From positions 1 to 53,125 of the forward strand of contig CAMWKZ010000014.1 of assembly GCA_947174945.1 (NCBI GenBank): a stretch of DNA of 53,125 nucleotides, in the 5' to 3' direction. Below the pieces are notes generated by a model. That model was given only the letters and a program-made list of their open reading frames with translations, did no database searches and was not told the origin of the DNA. The translations under genes were made by a program, and so were the position numbers. Positions 9,880 through 18,888 of this stretch are shown one piece after another. The DNA comes from an uncultured Prevotellaceae bacterium (GTDB taxonomy: Bacteria; Bacteroidota; Bacteroidia; Bacteroidales; Bacteroidaceae). Position 1 is the first letter of the stretch. Each line of letters opens with the position of its first letter.

Positions 9880-10719
9880 TTAGGGTTGTTCCATACGACA
9901 AGGGCTGTCGTTGGTGTGATACTTTTGTAGAAGTGGTATTTCCTGACACAGCGCATCAGCCAGCAGACTGGCTACCTGATGAGCACCCCAGATGTTATAG
10001 TGTGTATTGTCCTGACGACCTTTAGGCAGTGCAGGATGCTCTCCTGGCTTATACCACATGTGTAGTTTCTTAGAGCCTTCTTTTCCCAGACGTGTTTCTA
10101 AGTCGTGAGTAATCTTATTAGCATCAATGAAGTAAGTATTCATGCGCTGTGCTACCAAACGGGGAGCATCACGATATGCTCCATGCGTATCAACTAAGGT
10201 ATCACCCTCTATCTGTTTGGGAGCATCTTTGTAGGTTGTATTGCGAAGTGCTTCGTCGTCACCCTTCTGTTCTACAGTGAGGGTATAGTTTCGACGCACG
10301 ACACAATTCATAAGTACAGGAATACCACCCTTCTCACGAGTTTCACAAATGTAACGTTCTAACATCCACTGGAAAGTAGACCCTGCCTCTGTATGGCGGT
10401 CACCTTTAGGCTTTTCGTCATTATGGCCAAACTGAATGATGACGTAATCGCCTGGGCGTATCTTCTCCAGCACCTTAGCCCAACGTCCCTCGTTATAGAA
10501 CGAAAGGGATGAGCGTCCATTAAGGGCATGATTGTCAACACGAACAGGGTCGGTAAAATAGCACTGGAGAGCCATACCCCATCCGCGTTCTGGCGAACCT
10601 TTTGAAAGGTCTTTCTTGGCAGCGGTGGAATCACCTATAATAAAGATAGTTGTTACTTTCTCTTGTTGAAAAGAGGTTAGTACAAATAAGGCTACAACAG
10701 TCATTAATGCTTTCTTCAT
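9880..10719 (-). CDS. Secreted SGNH/GDSL esterase (rhamnogalacturonan acetylesterase-like, CE12)
   Basis: A 279-residue protein with a signal peptide ([17 protein letters not shown]). It carries all SGNH blocks: IIGDSTAA with the catalytic Ser, NHALNGRSS with the Gly, [12 protein letters not shown] with the Asn, and [10 protein letters not shown] with the catalytic Asp and His. This arrangement is typical of carbohydrate esterase family 12, which removes acetyl groups from pectin (rhamnogalacturonan). It overlaps the hisS stop by 4 nt. Its place inside a translation/purine gene run is odd for a polysaccharide enzyme. Substrate is inferred from family only. Confidence 0.88.
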   Translation of the reverse strand: MKKALMTVVALFVLTSFQQEKVTTIFIIGDSTAAKKDLSKGSPERGWGMALQCYFTDPVRVDNHALNGRSSLSFYNEGRWAKVLEKIRPGDYVIIQFGHNDEKPKGDRHTEAGSTFQWMLERYICETREKGGIPVLMNCVVRRNYTLTVEQKGDDEALRNTTYKDAPKQIEGDTLVDTHGAYRDAPRLVAQRMNTYFIDANKITHDLETRLGKEGSKKLHMWYKPGEHPALPKGRQDNTHYNIWGAHQVASLLADALCQEIPLLQKYHTNDSPCRMEQP

Positions 10720-12077
10720 ACAATAGCTTTAATTAAACCATCAGGGGTAAGCATCTGTTGCTCACCAGTTTCCATATTTTTGAGAGTAATCTTACCCTCA
10801 CTCATTTCGTTTTCACCAGCCAGTACCACATAGGGAATTTGTTTGGCATTGGCATAAGACATCTGCTTCTTCATTTTTGCTGCATCAGGATATATTTCAG
10901 CCCGAATACCACTCTCACGAACCTTATTAATAATAGGAAGACAATAAGCAGTTTCTTGTTCTCCAAAATTGATAAACAACACCTGAGTTGTAGTGACAGA
11001 GTCTTTAGGATATAAATCAAGTTGATTCAATACGTCATAGATACGGTCAGCCCCAAAGGATATTCCCACACCTGAAAGTCCGGACATTCCGAAGATGCCT
11101 GTCAGATTATCGTAGCGTCCACCACCTGTGATAGAGCCTATCTGCACCTCAAGTGCCTTAACCTCGAAAATGGCACCGGTATAATAGTTCAGTCCACGTG
11201 CCAGTGTTAGGTCAAGCTGTATCTCGTTATGCAGTCCGATAGTTTTAAGCGTATCAAGAATAAAGCGACTCTCTTCGACACCCTTTAATCCTGTTTCGCT
11301 GTTTTTCAGAACCTCGGCTATTGTCTGCAATTTCTCATCGTTGCTACCTGAAAGCTGGATGATAGGTTGCAACTTTTGTATTTGCTCTTCTGTGAGACCG
11401 TCTTGTCTTAACTCATCGTTTACATTGTCAATACCAATTTTATCGAGTTTGTCAATAGCCACGGTAATGTCTACTATCTTATCGACAGCTCCGATGACCT
11501 CAGCAATTCCCGTCAGGATTTTACGATTATTAATTTTGATTTGTACGCGAATGCCAAAACGCGAGAATACAGTATCTACAATCTGCATTAATTCCACCTC
11601 GTTCAGCAACGAATCGGAGCCAACAACATCTGCATCACACTGATAGAACTCGCGGTAGCGACCTTTCTGTGGACGGTCAGCACGCCATACAGGCTGAAGC
11701 TGATAACGTTTGAAAGGCAGTTGCAATTCGTCACGGTGCATAACAACATAACGAGCGAAAGGAACCGTAAGGTCATAACGTAGGCCTTTTTCGCAGAGCT
11801 TTGCAGCTAAATGCAAGGAATTACGTTCAGTGAGTTCTTCGTTAGTAATCTTATTGAGATAATCACCGCTGTTAAGCACTTTAAAAAGCAGTTTATCGCC
11901 TTCCTCGCCATATTTCCCCATAAGGGTCTGCAAGGTTTCCATAGCAGGTGTTTCTATCTGCTGAAAACCATAGAGGGCATAAACCTCACGAATGGTATTG
12001 AAAATGTAATTGCGCTTGGCCATCTCAATCGGACCAAAGTCACGCGTACCTTTTGGTATATTGGGTTTCTGTGCCAT
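10716..12077 (-). CDS. hisS: Histidyl-tRNA synthetase
   Basis: HisS charges tRNA-His. The 453-residue protein starts with PKGTRDFGP and shows class II motifs: motif 2 around [19 protein letters not shown], the histidine-specific [14 protein letters not shown], and motif 3 in [15 protein letters not shown]. The C-terminal anticodon-binding domain begins near residue 355 ([10 protein letters not shown]). Its start codon lies immediately after the purA stop (no gap), and its stop overlaps the next gene by 4 nt. Confidence 0.97.
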   Translation of the reverse strand: MAQKPNIPKGTRDFGPIEMAKRNYIFNTIREVYALYGFQQIETPAMETLQTLMGKYGEEGDKLLFKVLNSGDYLNKITNEELTERNSLHLAAKLCEKGLRYDLTVPFARYVVMHRDELQLPFKRYQLQPVWRADRPQKGRYREFYQCDADVVGSDSLLNEVELMQIVDTVFSRFGIRVQIKINNRKILTGIAEVIGAVDKIVDITVAIDKLDKIGIDNVNDELRQDGLTEEQIQKLQPIIQLSGSNDEKLQTIAEVLKNSETGLKGVEESRFILDTLKTIGLHNEIQLDLTLARGLNYYTGAIFEVKALEVQIGSITGGGRYDNLTGIFGMSGLSGVGISFGADRIYDVLNQLDLYPKDSVTTTQVLFINFGEQETAYCLPIINKVRESGIRAEIYPDAAKMKKQMSYANAKQIPYVVLAGENEMSEGKITLKNMETGEQQMLTPDGLIKAIV

Positions 12078-13349
12078 TTATTTTCTAACAATGGTTTGTG
12101 CACGGTCAGGACCAATGCTAATAATCTTGATAGGTGTTTCCAGTTCTTTCTCCAAGAACTTAACATAATTACTGAATGCTTCGGGGAACTGTTCTTCAGA
12201 AGTAAACTGTGTCATATCAGTCTTCCATCCTGACAGTTCCTCATAAACTGGTTCAATGCCTTCCTCTATATTATAAGGAAAATCACGAGTTAACTCACCG
12301 TTAACACGATAAGCCGTACAGGCTTTAATAGTATCAAAACCGTCAAGAACATCACTCTTCATCATAATGAGTTGAGTAACACCATTGACCATAATGCTAT
12401 AACGAAGAGCTACAAGGTCAATCCATCCACAGCGACGTTCACGACCAGTTACAGCACCATATTCGTGTCCTAAATCACGAATGCGTGTTCCTGTCTCATC
12501 AAACAATTCTGTTGGGAATGGGCCAGCTCCCACACGGGTACAATAGGCCTTCATGATGCCATATACCTCACCTATCTTATTAGGACCAATACCCAAACCT
12601 GTACAAGCACCTGCACAAATGGTGTTGGAGGAAGTCACAAAAGGATAAGAACCAAAGTCTACATCAAGCATGGTTCCCTGCGCCCCTTCACATAAAATAC
12701 TCTTACCAGCACGCAGTACATGATTAATCTCATGCTCTGAGTCAACCAGATGGAACTGACGTAAATATTCTATTCCCTTCAGCCATTTTTGCTCAGCTTC
12801 AGTAATGTCATACTCAAAATTAAGAGAACGAAGTATAGCCTCATGACGAGCTTTGTGCGCAGCATATTTCTCCTCAAAATGGTCAAGAATATCCCCTACG
12901 CGCAATCCATTGCGTGACACTTTATCCGTATAAGTCGGACCAATACCCTTCCCAGTCGTGCCAACCTTATTCTTTCCCTTTTGAGCTTCATAGGCAGCAT
13001 CCAGCACTCTATGAGTTGGCATAATAAGATGTGCCTTCTTGGAAATGTGCAACCGTTCTTTCAGCTTATGTCCACTGGCTTCAAGAGACTGCGCTTCTTC
13101 CATAAAAAGGTCTGGAGCCAAAACGACACCATTGCCAATGATATTGACCTTACCTCCTTGGAAAATACCAGACGGAATAGACCGAAGCACATATTTTTGT
13201 CCCTCGAATTCCAATGTATGGCCTGCATTAGGGCCACCCTGAAAACGAGCAATCACGTCGTACTGTGGGGTCAGCACGTCTACCACTTTTCCTTTACCTT
13301 CGTCGCCCCACTGCAAACCGAGCAGGACATCTACTTTACCTTGATTCAT
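12078..13349 (-). CDS. purA: Adenylosuccinate synthetase
   Basis: PurA makes adenylosuccinate from IMP, aspartate and GTP, the first committed step to AMP. The protein is 423 residues, the usual length. The N-terminal P-loop region is LLGLQWGDEGKGKVVD, with the IMP-site segment RFQGGPNAGHT. Other signatures are GTTGKGIGPTYTDKVSRNGLR and the C-terminal ISIGPDRAQTIV. It is 12 nt downstream of the Fur-family gene and abuts hisS. Confidence 0.97.
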   Translation of the reverse strand: MNQGKVDVLLGLQWGDEGKGKVVDVLTPQYDVIARFQGGPNAGHTLEFEGQKYVLRSIPSGIFQGGKVNIIGNGVVLAPDLFMEEAQSLEASGHKLKERLHISKKAHLIMPTHRVLDAAYEAQKGKNKVGTTGKGIGPTYTDKVSRNGLRVGDILDHFEEKYAAHKARHEAILRSLNFEYDITEAEQKWLKGIEYLRQFHLVDSEHEINHVLRAGKSILCEGAQGTMLDVDFGSYPFVTSSNTICAGACTGLGIGPNKIGEVYGIMKAYCTRVGAGPFPTELFDETGTRIRDLGHEYGAVTGRERRCGWIDLVALRYSIMVNGVTQLIMMKSDVLDGFDTIKACTAYRVNGELTRDFPYNIEEGIEPVYEELSGWKTDMTQFTSEEQFPEAFSNYVKFLEKELETPIKIISIGPDRAQTIVRK

Positions 13350-13361
13350 TGTTCTCTATTC

Positions 13362-13844
13362 TTATTTAATTTTCTTTTTTTCTTCTTTTGCCTTTCGCGT
13401 CATTTTCGCCTGACAAGTACTACAGATTCCATAAATATAGAGCGTAAAGCCATCCTTGCGAAACCGTTTTGTATGCATCTTGTTAATGGCATCAATGACT
13501 TGTGGGGATTTAATTTCCGTCACTTTCCCACACATGGTACACACCTGATGACTATGGCTATTATTGTCGTAACAGGCCTCATATTTTGTAGTCGACTGCA
13601 GGCGATGGCGAATAACCAAGCGCAACTCCAGAAAGAGTTTCAGTGTATTATACAAAGTAGCCCTACTAACAGGGAAGTTATACTCTGTGACAAGTTTTTC
13701 ATTTAATTCATCAAGTGTGAAATGGCCTGATGTGGAATACACGGCATCAAGGATGGTGAACCGTTCAGGTGTCTTCCGATACTTGTTGAGTTCTAAGTAA
13801 CTAGTCAGGATGTTTTTGACCGTTGCTTTGATGTCTTCTTTCAT
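13362..13844 (-). CDS. Fur-family metal-dependent repressor
   Basis: A 160-residue transcriptional regulator of the Fur/PerR/Zur family. The winged helix covers about residues 20-85 (RFTILDAVYSTSGHFTLDEL; recognition-helix region FPVSRATLYNTLKLF). The dimerisation domain carries the metal motif NSHSHQVCTMCGK and a second pair CSTC near residue 147, so the structural Zn(Cys)4 site looks intact. Which metal or peroxide signal it senses cannot be decided from sequence. A near-palindrome in its leader (13852-13871) is a possible autoregulatory site. It heads the run of genes that continues with purA. The tail is very lysine-rich. Confidence 0.92.
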   Translation of the reverse strand: MKEDIKATVKNILTSYLELNKYRKTPERFTILDAVYSTSGHFTLDELNEKLVTEYNFPVSRATLYNTLKLFLELRLVIRHRLQSTTKYEACYDNNSHSHQVCTMCGKVTEIKSPQVIDAINKMHTKRFRKDGFTLYIYGICSTCQAKMTRKAKEEKKKIK

Positions 13845-13851
13845 TTTATGT

Positions 13852-13871
13852 GGTTAAACGGGTTTAAAACC
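13852..13871. promoter_or_regulatory. Near-palindrome in the Fur-family gene leader
   Basis: GGTTAAAC (13853-13860) and GTTTAAAACC (13862-13871) form an imperfect inverted repeat between the candidate -7 box and the start codon of the Fur-family gene. Fur-type repressors commonly bind AT-rich palindromes and control themselves, so this is a plausible operator. The assignment is inference only. Confidence 0.35.
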
Positions 13872-13874
13872 GCA

Positions 13875-13882
13875 CAAAATTA
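13875..13882 (-). promoter_or_regulatory. -7 element upstream of the Fur-family gene
   Basis: TAATTTTG on the minus strand, 30 nt before the start codon, fits TAnnTTTG. No clean TTTG is found 19-21 nt upstream; the nearest is ATTG at 22 nt. This is the only good promoter candidate ahead of the nine-gene run ending at 4113. Confidence 0.6.
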
Positions 13883-13914
13883 CGAAATATTCTTCAGAAA
13901 TGGGCAATATATAT

Positions 13915-14538
13915 TTAAAAAAGTTCTAAATGAATAGTTTTCAATGCACTTTTGGCCATTCGCTCGTACACAAGTCCCAGTTCTGCAAATCGCTGAACAC
14001 TCAACATAGCAGCTTTGCGAACTGAAGGATATGACCCTTGGATAGCGCAAAGCAACTGGTCGATATACTCATTGATACCCCGTTCATTAGGTTCCTGCCC
14101 GTTCATAAATAAACGGGTTAACACATGAAATCCGCATAGCTGTGCATATTCCTTGTCAGAAGCAAGCCACTGATATGCCTTTTCTGAAGCGTAAGGCAAA
14201 TATTGCCAGAGATTGAATGATAGCTGCTCTGCTATTTCCTGCGAAGGAACCTGCTCCATCCAAATATCTGCCACCTCTGGTAATATTTTGTCCGCTGGTA
14301 TCAGCATAGTAGCCAATATTTTACACTCACGAACATTCTCTTTCCATAGCGCAATAGCCAAGTCGTAGTTTATGCCTATTTCGTTAGCCATTTCACGTAA
14401 TCGAGGCAACGTTGCCCCCCAATTAAGATGATAGTTAAGCCCCTTTTCGCGCATAGAGGCTGCAATCGCTCCGTCCATCATCTGGCGAAACGACTGCTTA
14501 ATGTCTTTGACTTGTTGCTGTATGTCAGAGTTCATCAT
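13915..14538 (-). CDS. AlkD-like DNA alkylation repair protein
   Basis: A 207-residue all-helical protein resembling the HEAT-repeat DNA alkylation repair (AlkD) family. Those glycosylases remove positively charged alkylated bases by wrapping DNA in helical repeats. Visible helices include MREKGLNYHLNWGATLPRLREMA, LAIALWKENVRECKILATMLI and SYPSVRKAAMLSVQRFAELG. It is somewhat shorter than the AlkD structures (about 230 residues). Its start overlaps the DPP III stop by 4 nt. The family fit is moderate, and enzymatic activity is not certain. Confidence 0.72.
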   Translation of the reverse strand: MMNSDIQQQVKDIKQSFRQMMDGAIAASMREKGLNYHLNWGATLPRLREMANEIGINYDLAIALWKENVRECKILATMLIPADKILPEVADIWMEQVPSQEIAEQLSFNLWQYLPYASEKAYQWLASDKEYAQLCGFHVLTRLFMNGQEPNERGINEYIDQLLCAIQGSYPSVRKAAMLSVQRFAELGLVYERMAKSALKTIHLELF

Positions 14539-16484
14539 ATTAGTGTGGCATATTCAGAACTATAGCGTAACATCTGATGGGCATAGCTCTCAGAGTAATT
14601 TAGCTGGATATCACAGATTTCACCGTTGGCATCCATAACAGGTAACATAACGGGATTGATGAAACCTTTGTATGGTGCTAAATTAAGTTGCTTATATCGA
14701 CTCAATACTTCTTGATGTAACTCTGCATCCACCTTGACAGCATATTGCTCTACCAATTGTCGGGCTGCTTCGTAATCACCTTCACTCTTGATACGCTGTA
14801 TCTCAGCTAATAAACGAGCAAAGAGTTGGCGCAAGGCGGCATAGTCAGAAATAGACACATAAGTCTTACCATTGCGCTTTACCAATTGTATCACATCATC
14901 TTGTTGATAGCACCAATGAGCTATCAATGCTCGATTGCGCATATGAGCCTCTTCTATCTGATGCCCAGGTTGAATGCGAATAAGCTGCGTCATGAGTCCA
15001 TTCATAATATAAGTATAGTATTGCGACTTATATGCTTCAGCATCAGGAACAAGACCTAAGTCAATCAGTTTTTGGTCGGCAATATAATACAATCCAAACA
15101 GGTCGGCACGTGCTTCTTCAATAGTGTTGCCATAGGCTTTGAGCGCATCAGGGTCTACACCAGACAACAACTGTCCACTACCATGTCCCAGACATTCGTG
15201 GAGGTCAGTATGTAGGTTGTCACACACATCACCGTATTTCTCAATTAGTGACAGCACAGACTCGTCAATGACAAATTCTTCTTTAAACCCGCTACCATGA
15301 GCAGCCTTGTTATAAGCATCGGTAATATTACTGATGGTTATGCTCTTGCTACCATGCTGAGCTCTAAGCCAGTCTGCATTTGGCAAGTTAATGCCAATAG
15401 CCGTTGAGGGATATTCGTCACCTCCCAACATAGCAGCACAAATAGCATTAGCCACCACTCCCTTCACTTGAGGTTTGCGGAAACGTGGGTCAACAGGCGA
15501 ATGGTCTTCAAACCACTGTGCATTACGACTAATGGCCTGTGTGCGTTTCGTCGCTTCCAAGTCCTTGTATTCCACAATGCCCTCCCAAGAACCTTTCAGC
15601 CCTAACGGGTCGCCATACACTTCGATAAAGCCATTAACAAAGTCAATACGACCTTCATGCTCACTGACCCATTCAATGCAATAGTCATTAAATATCCGCA
15701 AGTCACCCGTTTCATAATACTGAATAAGAAGTCGGATGACGCGCTGCTGATGTTCGTTCTCTGCCACACCAGCTGCTTTCTCCAGCCAATATATGATGTG
15801 GCGAATAGCATTGCCATAGCGACCATAGGCTGACCAAACCTCTTCCTTGATAACACCATTACGCTTTACGAGCGTAGAGTTCAATCCATAGGAAACAGAC
15901 GCAGGGTTATGAGCATCGGCCTTTTTTTGTTCTGCATAGAAACGCTCTGCCTCCTGCTGAGTAACACCATCATAGAAATTACAGGCTGAGGTCTGAATAA
16001 GGTCTTCACCATCTGCCTTGTTCACTCGCTTGGGCAATACACTATCATCAAAGATAACAGGAAAAAGTTCTTCACACAGTTGGTCAACAGTTTCACCATT
16101 ACGCAGAGGCAAGCGACATGGGTCTACTTGCTGCAGTACGGTGCGCAGATAGTGTTCACTGAAAGCAGGTTTGAATTTCTCGCAACCATAGTGATGGTAT
16201 ATGCCATTAGAGAACCACACTCGTTTAAGATATTCCTCCAAAGCAGCAAAGTCTTCAGTATCATGGGGTATGGTCTTATCGGTATAGATAACCTCTAACA
16301 TCTTGCGGATGCGAAGATTATACTTACCAAACTGGTCGAAAGTGATGTCACGGCCATAAAGAGTGGCTTGTGACAGATAATAGACTAACTTTTTCTGCAA
16401 CAAAGACAATTGCTCAAATCCGTTTAACCGGTATCTGAGCAATTGAATATCAGCAAAACGCTCATCAGAATAGTTCATAGTCAA
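14535..16484 (-). CDS. Dipeptidyl-peptidase III (M49)
   Basis: A 649-residue zinc metallopeptidase of family M49, which removes dipeptides from peptide N-termini. The zinc motif HECLGH is near residue 434 (LHTDLHECLGHGSGQLL), and the second motif EEARAD follows near 464 (EEARADLFGLYYIAD). There is no signal peptide, so a cytoplasmic role in peptide turnover is likely. The start MTMNYSDERF lies 3 nt after the upstream AraC-type gene. With that gene and the AlkD-like gene it forms a three-gene unit. Confidence 0.92.
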   Translation of the reverse strand: MTMNYSDERFADIQLLRYRLNGFEQLSLLQKKLVYYLSQATLYGRDITFDQFGKYNLRIRKMLEVIYTDKTIPHDTEDFAALEEYLKRVWFSNGIYHHYGCEKFKPAFSEHYLRTVLQQVDPCRLPLRNGETVDQLCEELFPVIFDDSVLPKRVNKADGEDLIQTSACNFYDGVTQQEAERFYAEQKKADAHNPASVSYGLNSTLVKRNGVIKEEVWSAYGRYGNAIRHIIYWLEKAAGVAENEHQQRVIRLLIQYYETGDLRIFNDYCIEWVSEHEGRIDFVNGFIEVYGDPLGLKGSWEGIVEYKDLEATKRTQAISRNAQWFEDHSPVDPRFRKPQVKGVVANAICAAMLGGDEYPSTAIGINLPNADWLRAQHGSKSITISNITDAYNKAAHGSGFKEEFVIDESVLSLIEKYGDVCDNLHTDLHECLGHGSGQLLSGVDPDALKAYGNTIEEARADLFGLYYIADQKLIDLGLVPDAEAYKSQYYTYIMNGLMTQLIRIQPGHQIEEAHMRNRALIAHWCYQQDDVIQLVKRNGKTYVSISDYAALRQLFARLLAEIQRIKSEGDYEAARQLVEQYAVKVDAELHQEVLSRYKQLNLAPYKGFINPVMLPVMDANGEICDIQLNYSESYAHQMLRYSSEYATLI

Positions 16485-16487
16485 ATA

Positions 16488-16940
16488 TCAGCGTTTCTTC
16501 TCTGGCTTCGCTTTTTCCGATGGATGTTGTGCTAGATGTTTCAAGCGATACTCGCGCGGTGTCATCCGCATCAGTTTGTAGAAGGATGCGTAGAAAGACT
16601 GTCTGTTAGCAAAACCTACCATATCGCTAACCTCCTCCATGCGCAGACTTTGGTATCTGCGGTCCACAAGAATGGTCATCGCCTCTTCGATTCTGAACTT
16701 GTTAACGAAGGAAGTATAGTTCATGTGAAAGCGAACATTAACCACTGCTGAAATGTAGCGTGTGTTAGTTCCTAAATCTTCAGCAAGTTTCTTGGCTGAA
16801 TAGTCCTTATCCTTATACTTCTTCTGCATGACGATGATGTTCAAAATCTTCTCCCGCATCTCGTCCATCAGCCTTGGGTTTACCAAGCTTCTGTAAGCAG
16901 CTTCTTTTTCTTTTTTCTCTGTAATGTTATACTTTGTCAT
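16488..16940 (-). CDS. AraC-type helix-turn-helix regulator (DNA-binding domain only)
   Basis: A 150-residue protein made almost entirely of an AraC-family double helix-turn-helix domain (SAKKLAEDLGTNTRYISAVVN and EVSDMVGFANRQSFYASFYK, then MTPREYR). There is no ligand-binding or receiver domain. The frame is open upstream to 17264, but that part overlaps recQ on the other strand and looks non-coding. The ATG at 16940 begins MTKYNITEKKEKE and is preferred. In Bacteroidetes such domains are usually the output of larger sensors, so a stand-alone copy is notable. It probably regulates its own operon with DPP III. Confidence 0.82.
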   Translation of the reverse strand: MTKYNITEKKEKEAAYRSLVNPRLMDEMREKILNIIVMQKKYKDKDYSAKKLAEDLGTNTRYISAVVNVRFHMNYTSFVNKFRIEEAMTILVDRRYQSLRMEEVSDMVGFANRQSFYASFYKLMRMTPREYRLKHLAQHPSEKAKPEKKR

Positions 16941-16975
16941 ATCCTGAGGAAAATTATAATACCTAAATTCATCTG

Positions 16976-16983
16976 CAAAAATA
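16976..16983 (-). promoter_or_regulatory. -7 element for the AraC-type gene
   Basis: TATTTTTG on the minus strand lies 35 nt before the start codon at 16940. It matches TAnnTTTG; no clear -33 is seen. Confidence 0.5.
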
Positions 16984-17027
16984 CAAAATAATCTAATTAT
17001 AATGGTATTATTTTCCAAGAAAAATAC

Positions 17028-17035
17028 TAATTTTG
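17028..17035 (+). promoter_or_regulatory. -7 element for recQ
   Basis: TAATTTTG ends 16 nt before the recQ ATG (17052). It fits TAnnTTTG, with no good -33 at the expected distance. The mRNA leader would be about 10 nt. Confidence 0.5.
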
Positions 17036-17051
17036 TGCAAATTTTAAGGAA

Positions 17052-18878
17052 ATGGATGCAAAAACTATTCTCAAACGGTATTATGGATACGATTCTTTTC
17101 GCCAACAACAAGAGGAAATCATCCATACAGTTATGCAGGGCAAGGACTGCGTAGTGCTGATGCCCACGGGCGGTGGCAAGAGTATTTGCTATCAGATACC
17201 AGCCATAGCGATGCAGGGAACGGCAGTCATTGTGTCGCCTCTTATTAGTTTGATGAAAGACCAAGTAGAGACACTACGTGCCAACGGCATAGAAGCCGAA
17301 GCACTAAACAGCAGCAACGAGTTGAATGCCGATACAATTATCCGACGCAAATGTACAGACGGTACATTAAAGTTACTCTACATATCACCAGAGAAGCTGC
17401 TGGCCGAGATTCCTTACCTGCTACGGAATATTAAGATTTCGCTGTTTGCTATTGATGAAGCCCATTGCATTAGCCAGTGGGGACACGACTTCCGCCCTGA
17501 ATATACCCAGTTAAACATTCTGCACCAAGAGTTTCCCGACGTGCCCATCATGGCACTGACGGCAACAGCCGATAAGGTAACGAGACGGGACATCGTGAAA
17601 CAATTGGGATTAAAAGATGCCCGTTTCTTTATCTCGAGCTTCGACCGCCCAAACTTGAGCCTGATGGTGAAGCGAGGCTATACGTCGAAGGAGAAAGACC
17701 AGTATATCCTAAACTTCATCAAGGCAAGGCCATTAGACAGTGGCATTATCTATTGCCTAAGCCGCAAGAATACGGAGAAGGTGGCAAAATACCTGCAATC
17801 TTACGGCATCAAGGCTGCTGTCTATCATGCTGGACTGAACCAGCGGGAGCGTAGCCAGACGCAAGAGTTGTTCAAGCAAGATGATATTCAAGTGGTGTGC
17901 GCCACTATCGCCTTTGGCATGGGCATTGATAAAAGTAATGTGCGGTGGGTGCTCCACTACAATATGCCAAAGAGTATTGAGAGCTTTTATCAGGAGATAG
18001 GTCGTGCGGGACGCGATGGGGCACCTGCTGACACGGTGCTATTCTATTCGTTGGCCGACATTATCCAGCTGGAGCAGTTCGCAAAAGATAGCGGTCAGCA
18101 GGAACTAAACAGGGACAAGCTGCACCAGATGAAGGAATACGCCGAGTCGGGAGTATGCCGCAGACGCATTCTGCTCAACTACTTTGGTGAACACATGGAC
18201 CACGACTGCCACAACTGCGACGTATGTGAAAACCCACCGCGTCGGTTCGACGGCACACGATATATCCAGATGGCATTGAGTGCCGTTAAACGAACCGACG
18301 AACAGATACGCACATCAACTATCATTGAGATACTGAAGGGCATCCCCTCGCCTACCGTTAAGCGCATGGGTTATGACCAGTTGAAGACGTATGGCGTGGG
18401 TAAGGAACTATCGACTAACGACTGGCAGGACTACCTGTTGCAGATGTTGCAGATGGGGTTTATCGAGATAGTCTACGACCAACAAAACATTGTACGCATC
18501 ACACCGAGTGGTGAAGATATCCTATATGGTCGCAAGACAGCAGAGCTCTGCGTGATAGACCGCAAGGTGAAGGAAGAACCCAAAGTCAAGAAGCGCCTGC
18601 ATCTGGAGATACCCACTATCACCATACCCGGCCTGCCACCAACGTCGGGACAGGAAGACCCTAAGCTGTTTGAAGCCTTGCGGTCGTTGCGTCGCCAGTG
18701 TGCTGATGAGGAAGGATTTCCACCTTATATTATATTTAGCGACAAGGTGCTACACTCACTGGCCACCATCAAGCCCACCACACTGGAGCAGTTTGGCTTC
18801 ATATCAGGCATTGGTGAGCACAAGAAACAAAAGTACGGACAACGGTTTGTAGCCCTAATTCAGAAGTACTGCCAATAA
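17052..18878 (+). CDS. recQ: ATP-dependent DNA helicase RecQ
   Basis: RecQ is a 3'-5' DNA helicase of recombination and replication-fork repair. The 608-residue protein has the complete helicase core: LMPTGGGKSICYQIP (Walker A, near residue 40), DEAHCISQWGHDFRPEY (near 134), ALTATAD and EIGRAGRDG. The zinc-binding RecQ-Ct part follows (CRRRILLNYFGE, then CHNCDVC). A C-terminal HRDC domain covers about residues 535-605 (LFEALRSLRRQCADEEGFPPY is its start region). It is convergent with the YihY gene, 10 nt apart, with no clear terminator between. Confidence 0.97.
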   Translation: MDAKTILKRYYGYDSFRQQQEEIIHTVMQGKDCVVLMPTGGGKSICYQIPAIAMQGTAVIVSPLISLMKDQVETLRANGIEAEALNSSNELNADTIIRRKCTDGTLKLLYISPEKLLAEIPYLLRNIKISLFAIDEAHCISQWGHDFRPEYTQLNILHQEFPDVPIMALTATADKVTRRDIVKQLGLKDARFFISSFDRPNLSLMVKRGYTSKEKDQYILNFIKARPLDSGIIYCLSRKNTEKVAKYLQSYGIKAAVYHAGLNQRERSQTQELFKQDDIQVVCATIAFGMGIDKSNVRWVLHYNMPKSIESFYQEIGRAGRDGAPADTVLFYSLADIIQLEQFAKDSGQQELNRDKLHQMKEYAESGVCRRRILLNYFGEHMDHDCHNCDVCENPPRRFDGTRYIQMALSAVKRTDEQIRTSTIIEILKGIPSPTVKRMGYDQLKTYGVGKELSTNDWQDYLLQMLQMGFIEIVYDQQNIVRITPSGEDILYGRKTAELCVIDRKVKEEPKVKKRLHLEIPTITIPGLPPTSGQEDPKLFEALRSLRRQCADEEGFPPYIIFSDKVLHSLATIKPTTLEQFGFISGIGEHKKQKYGQRFVALIQKYCQ

Positions 18879-18888
18879 AGGTTGAGGC

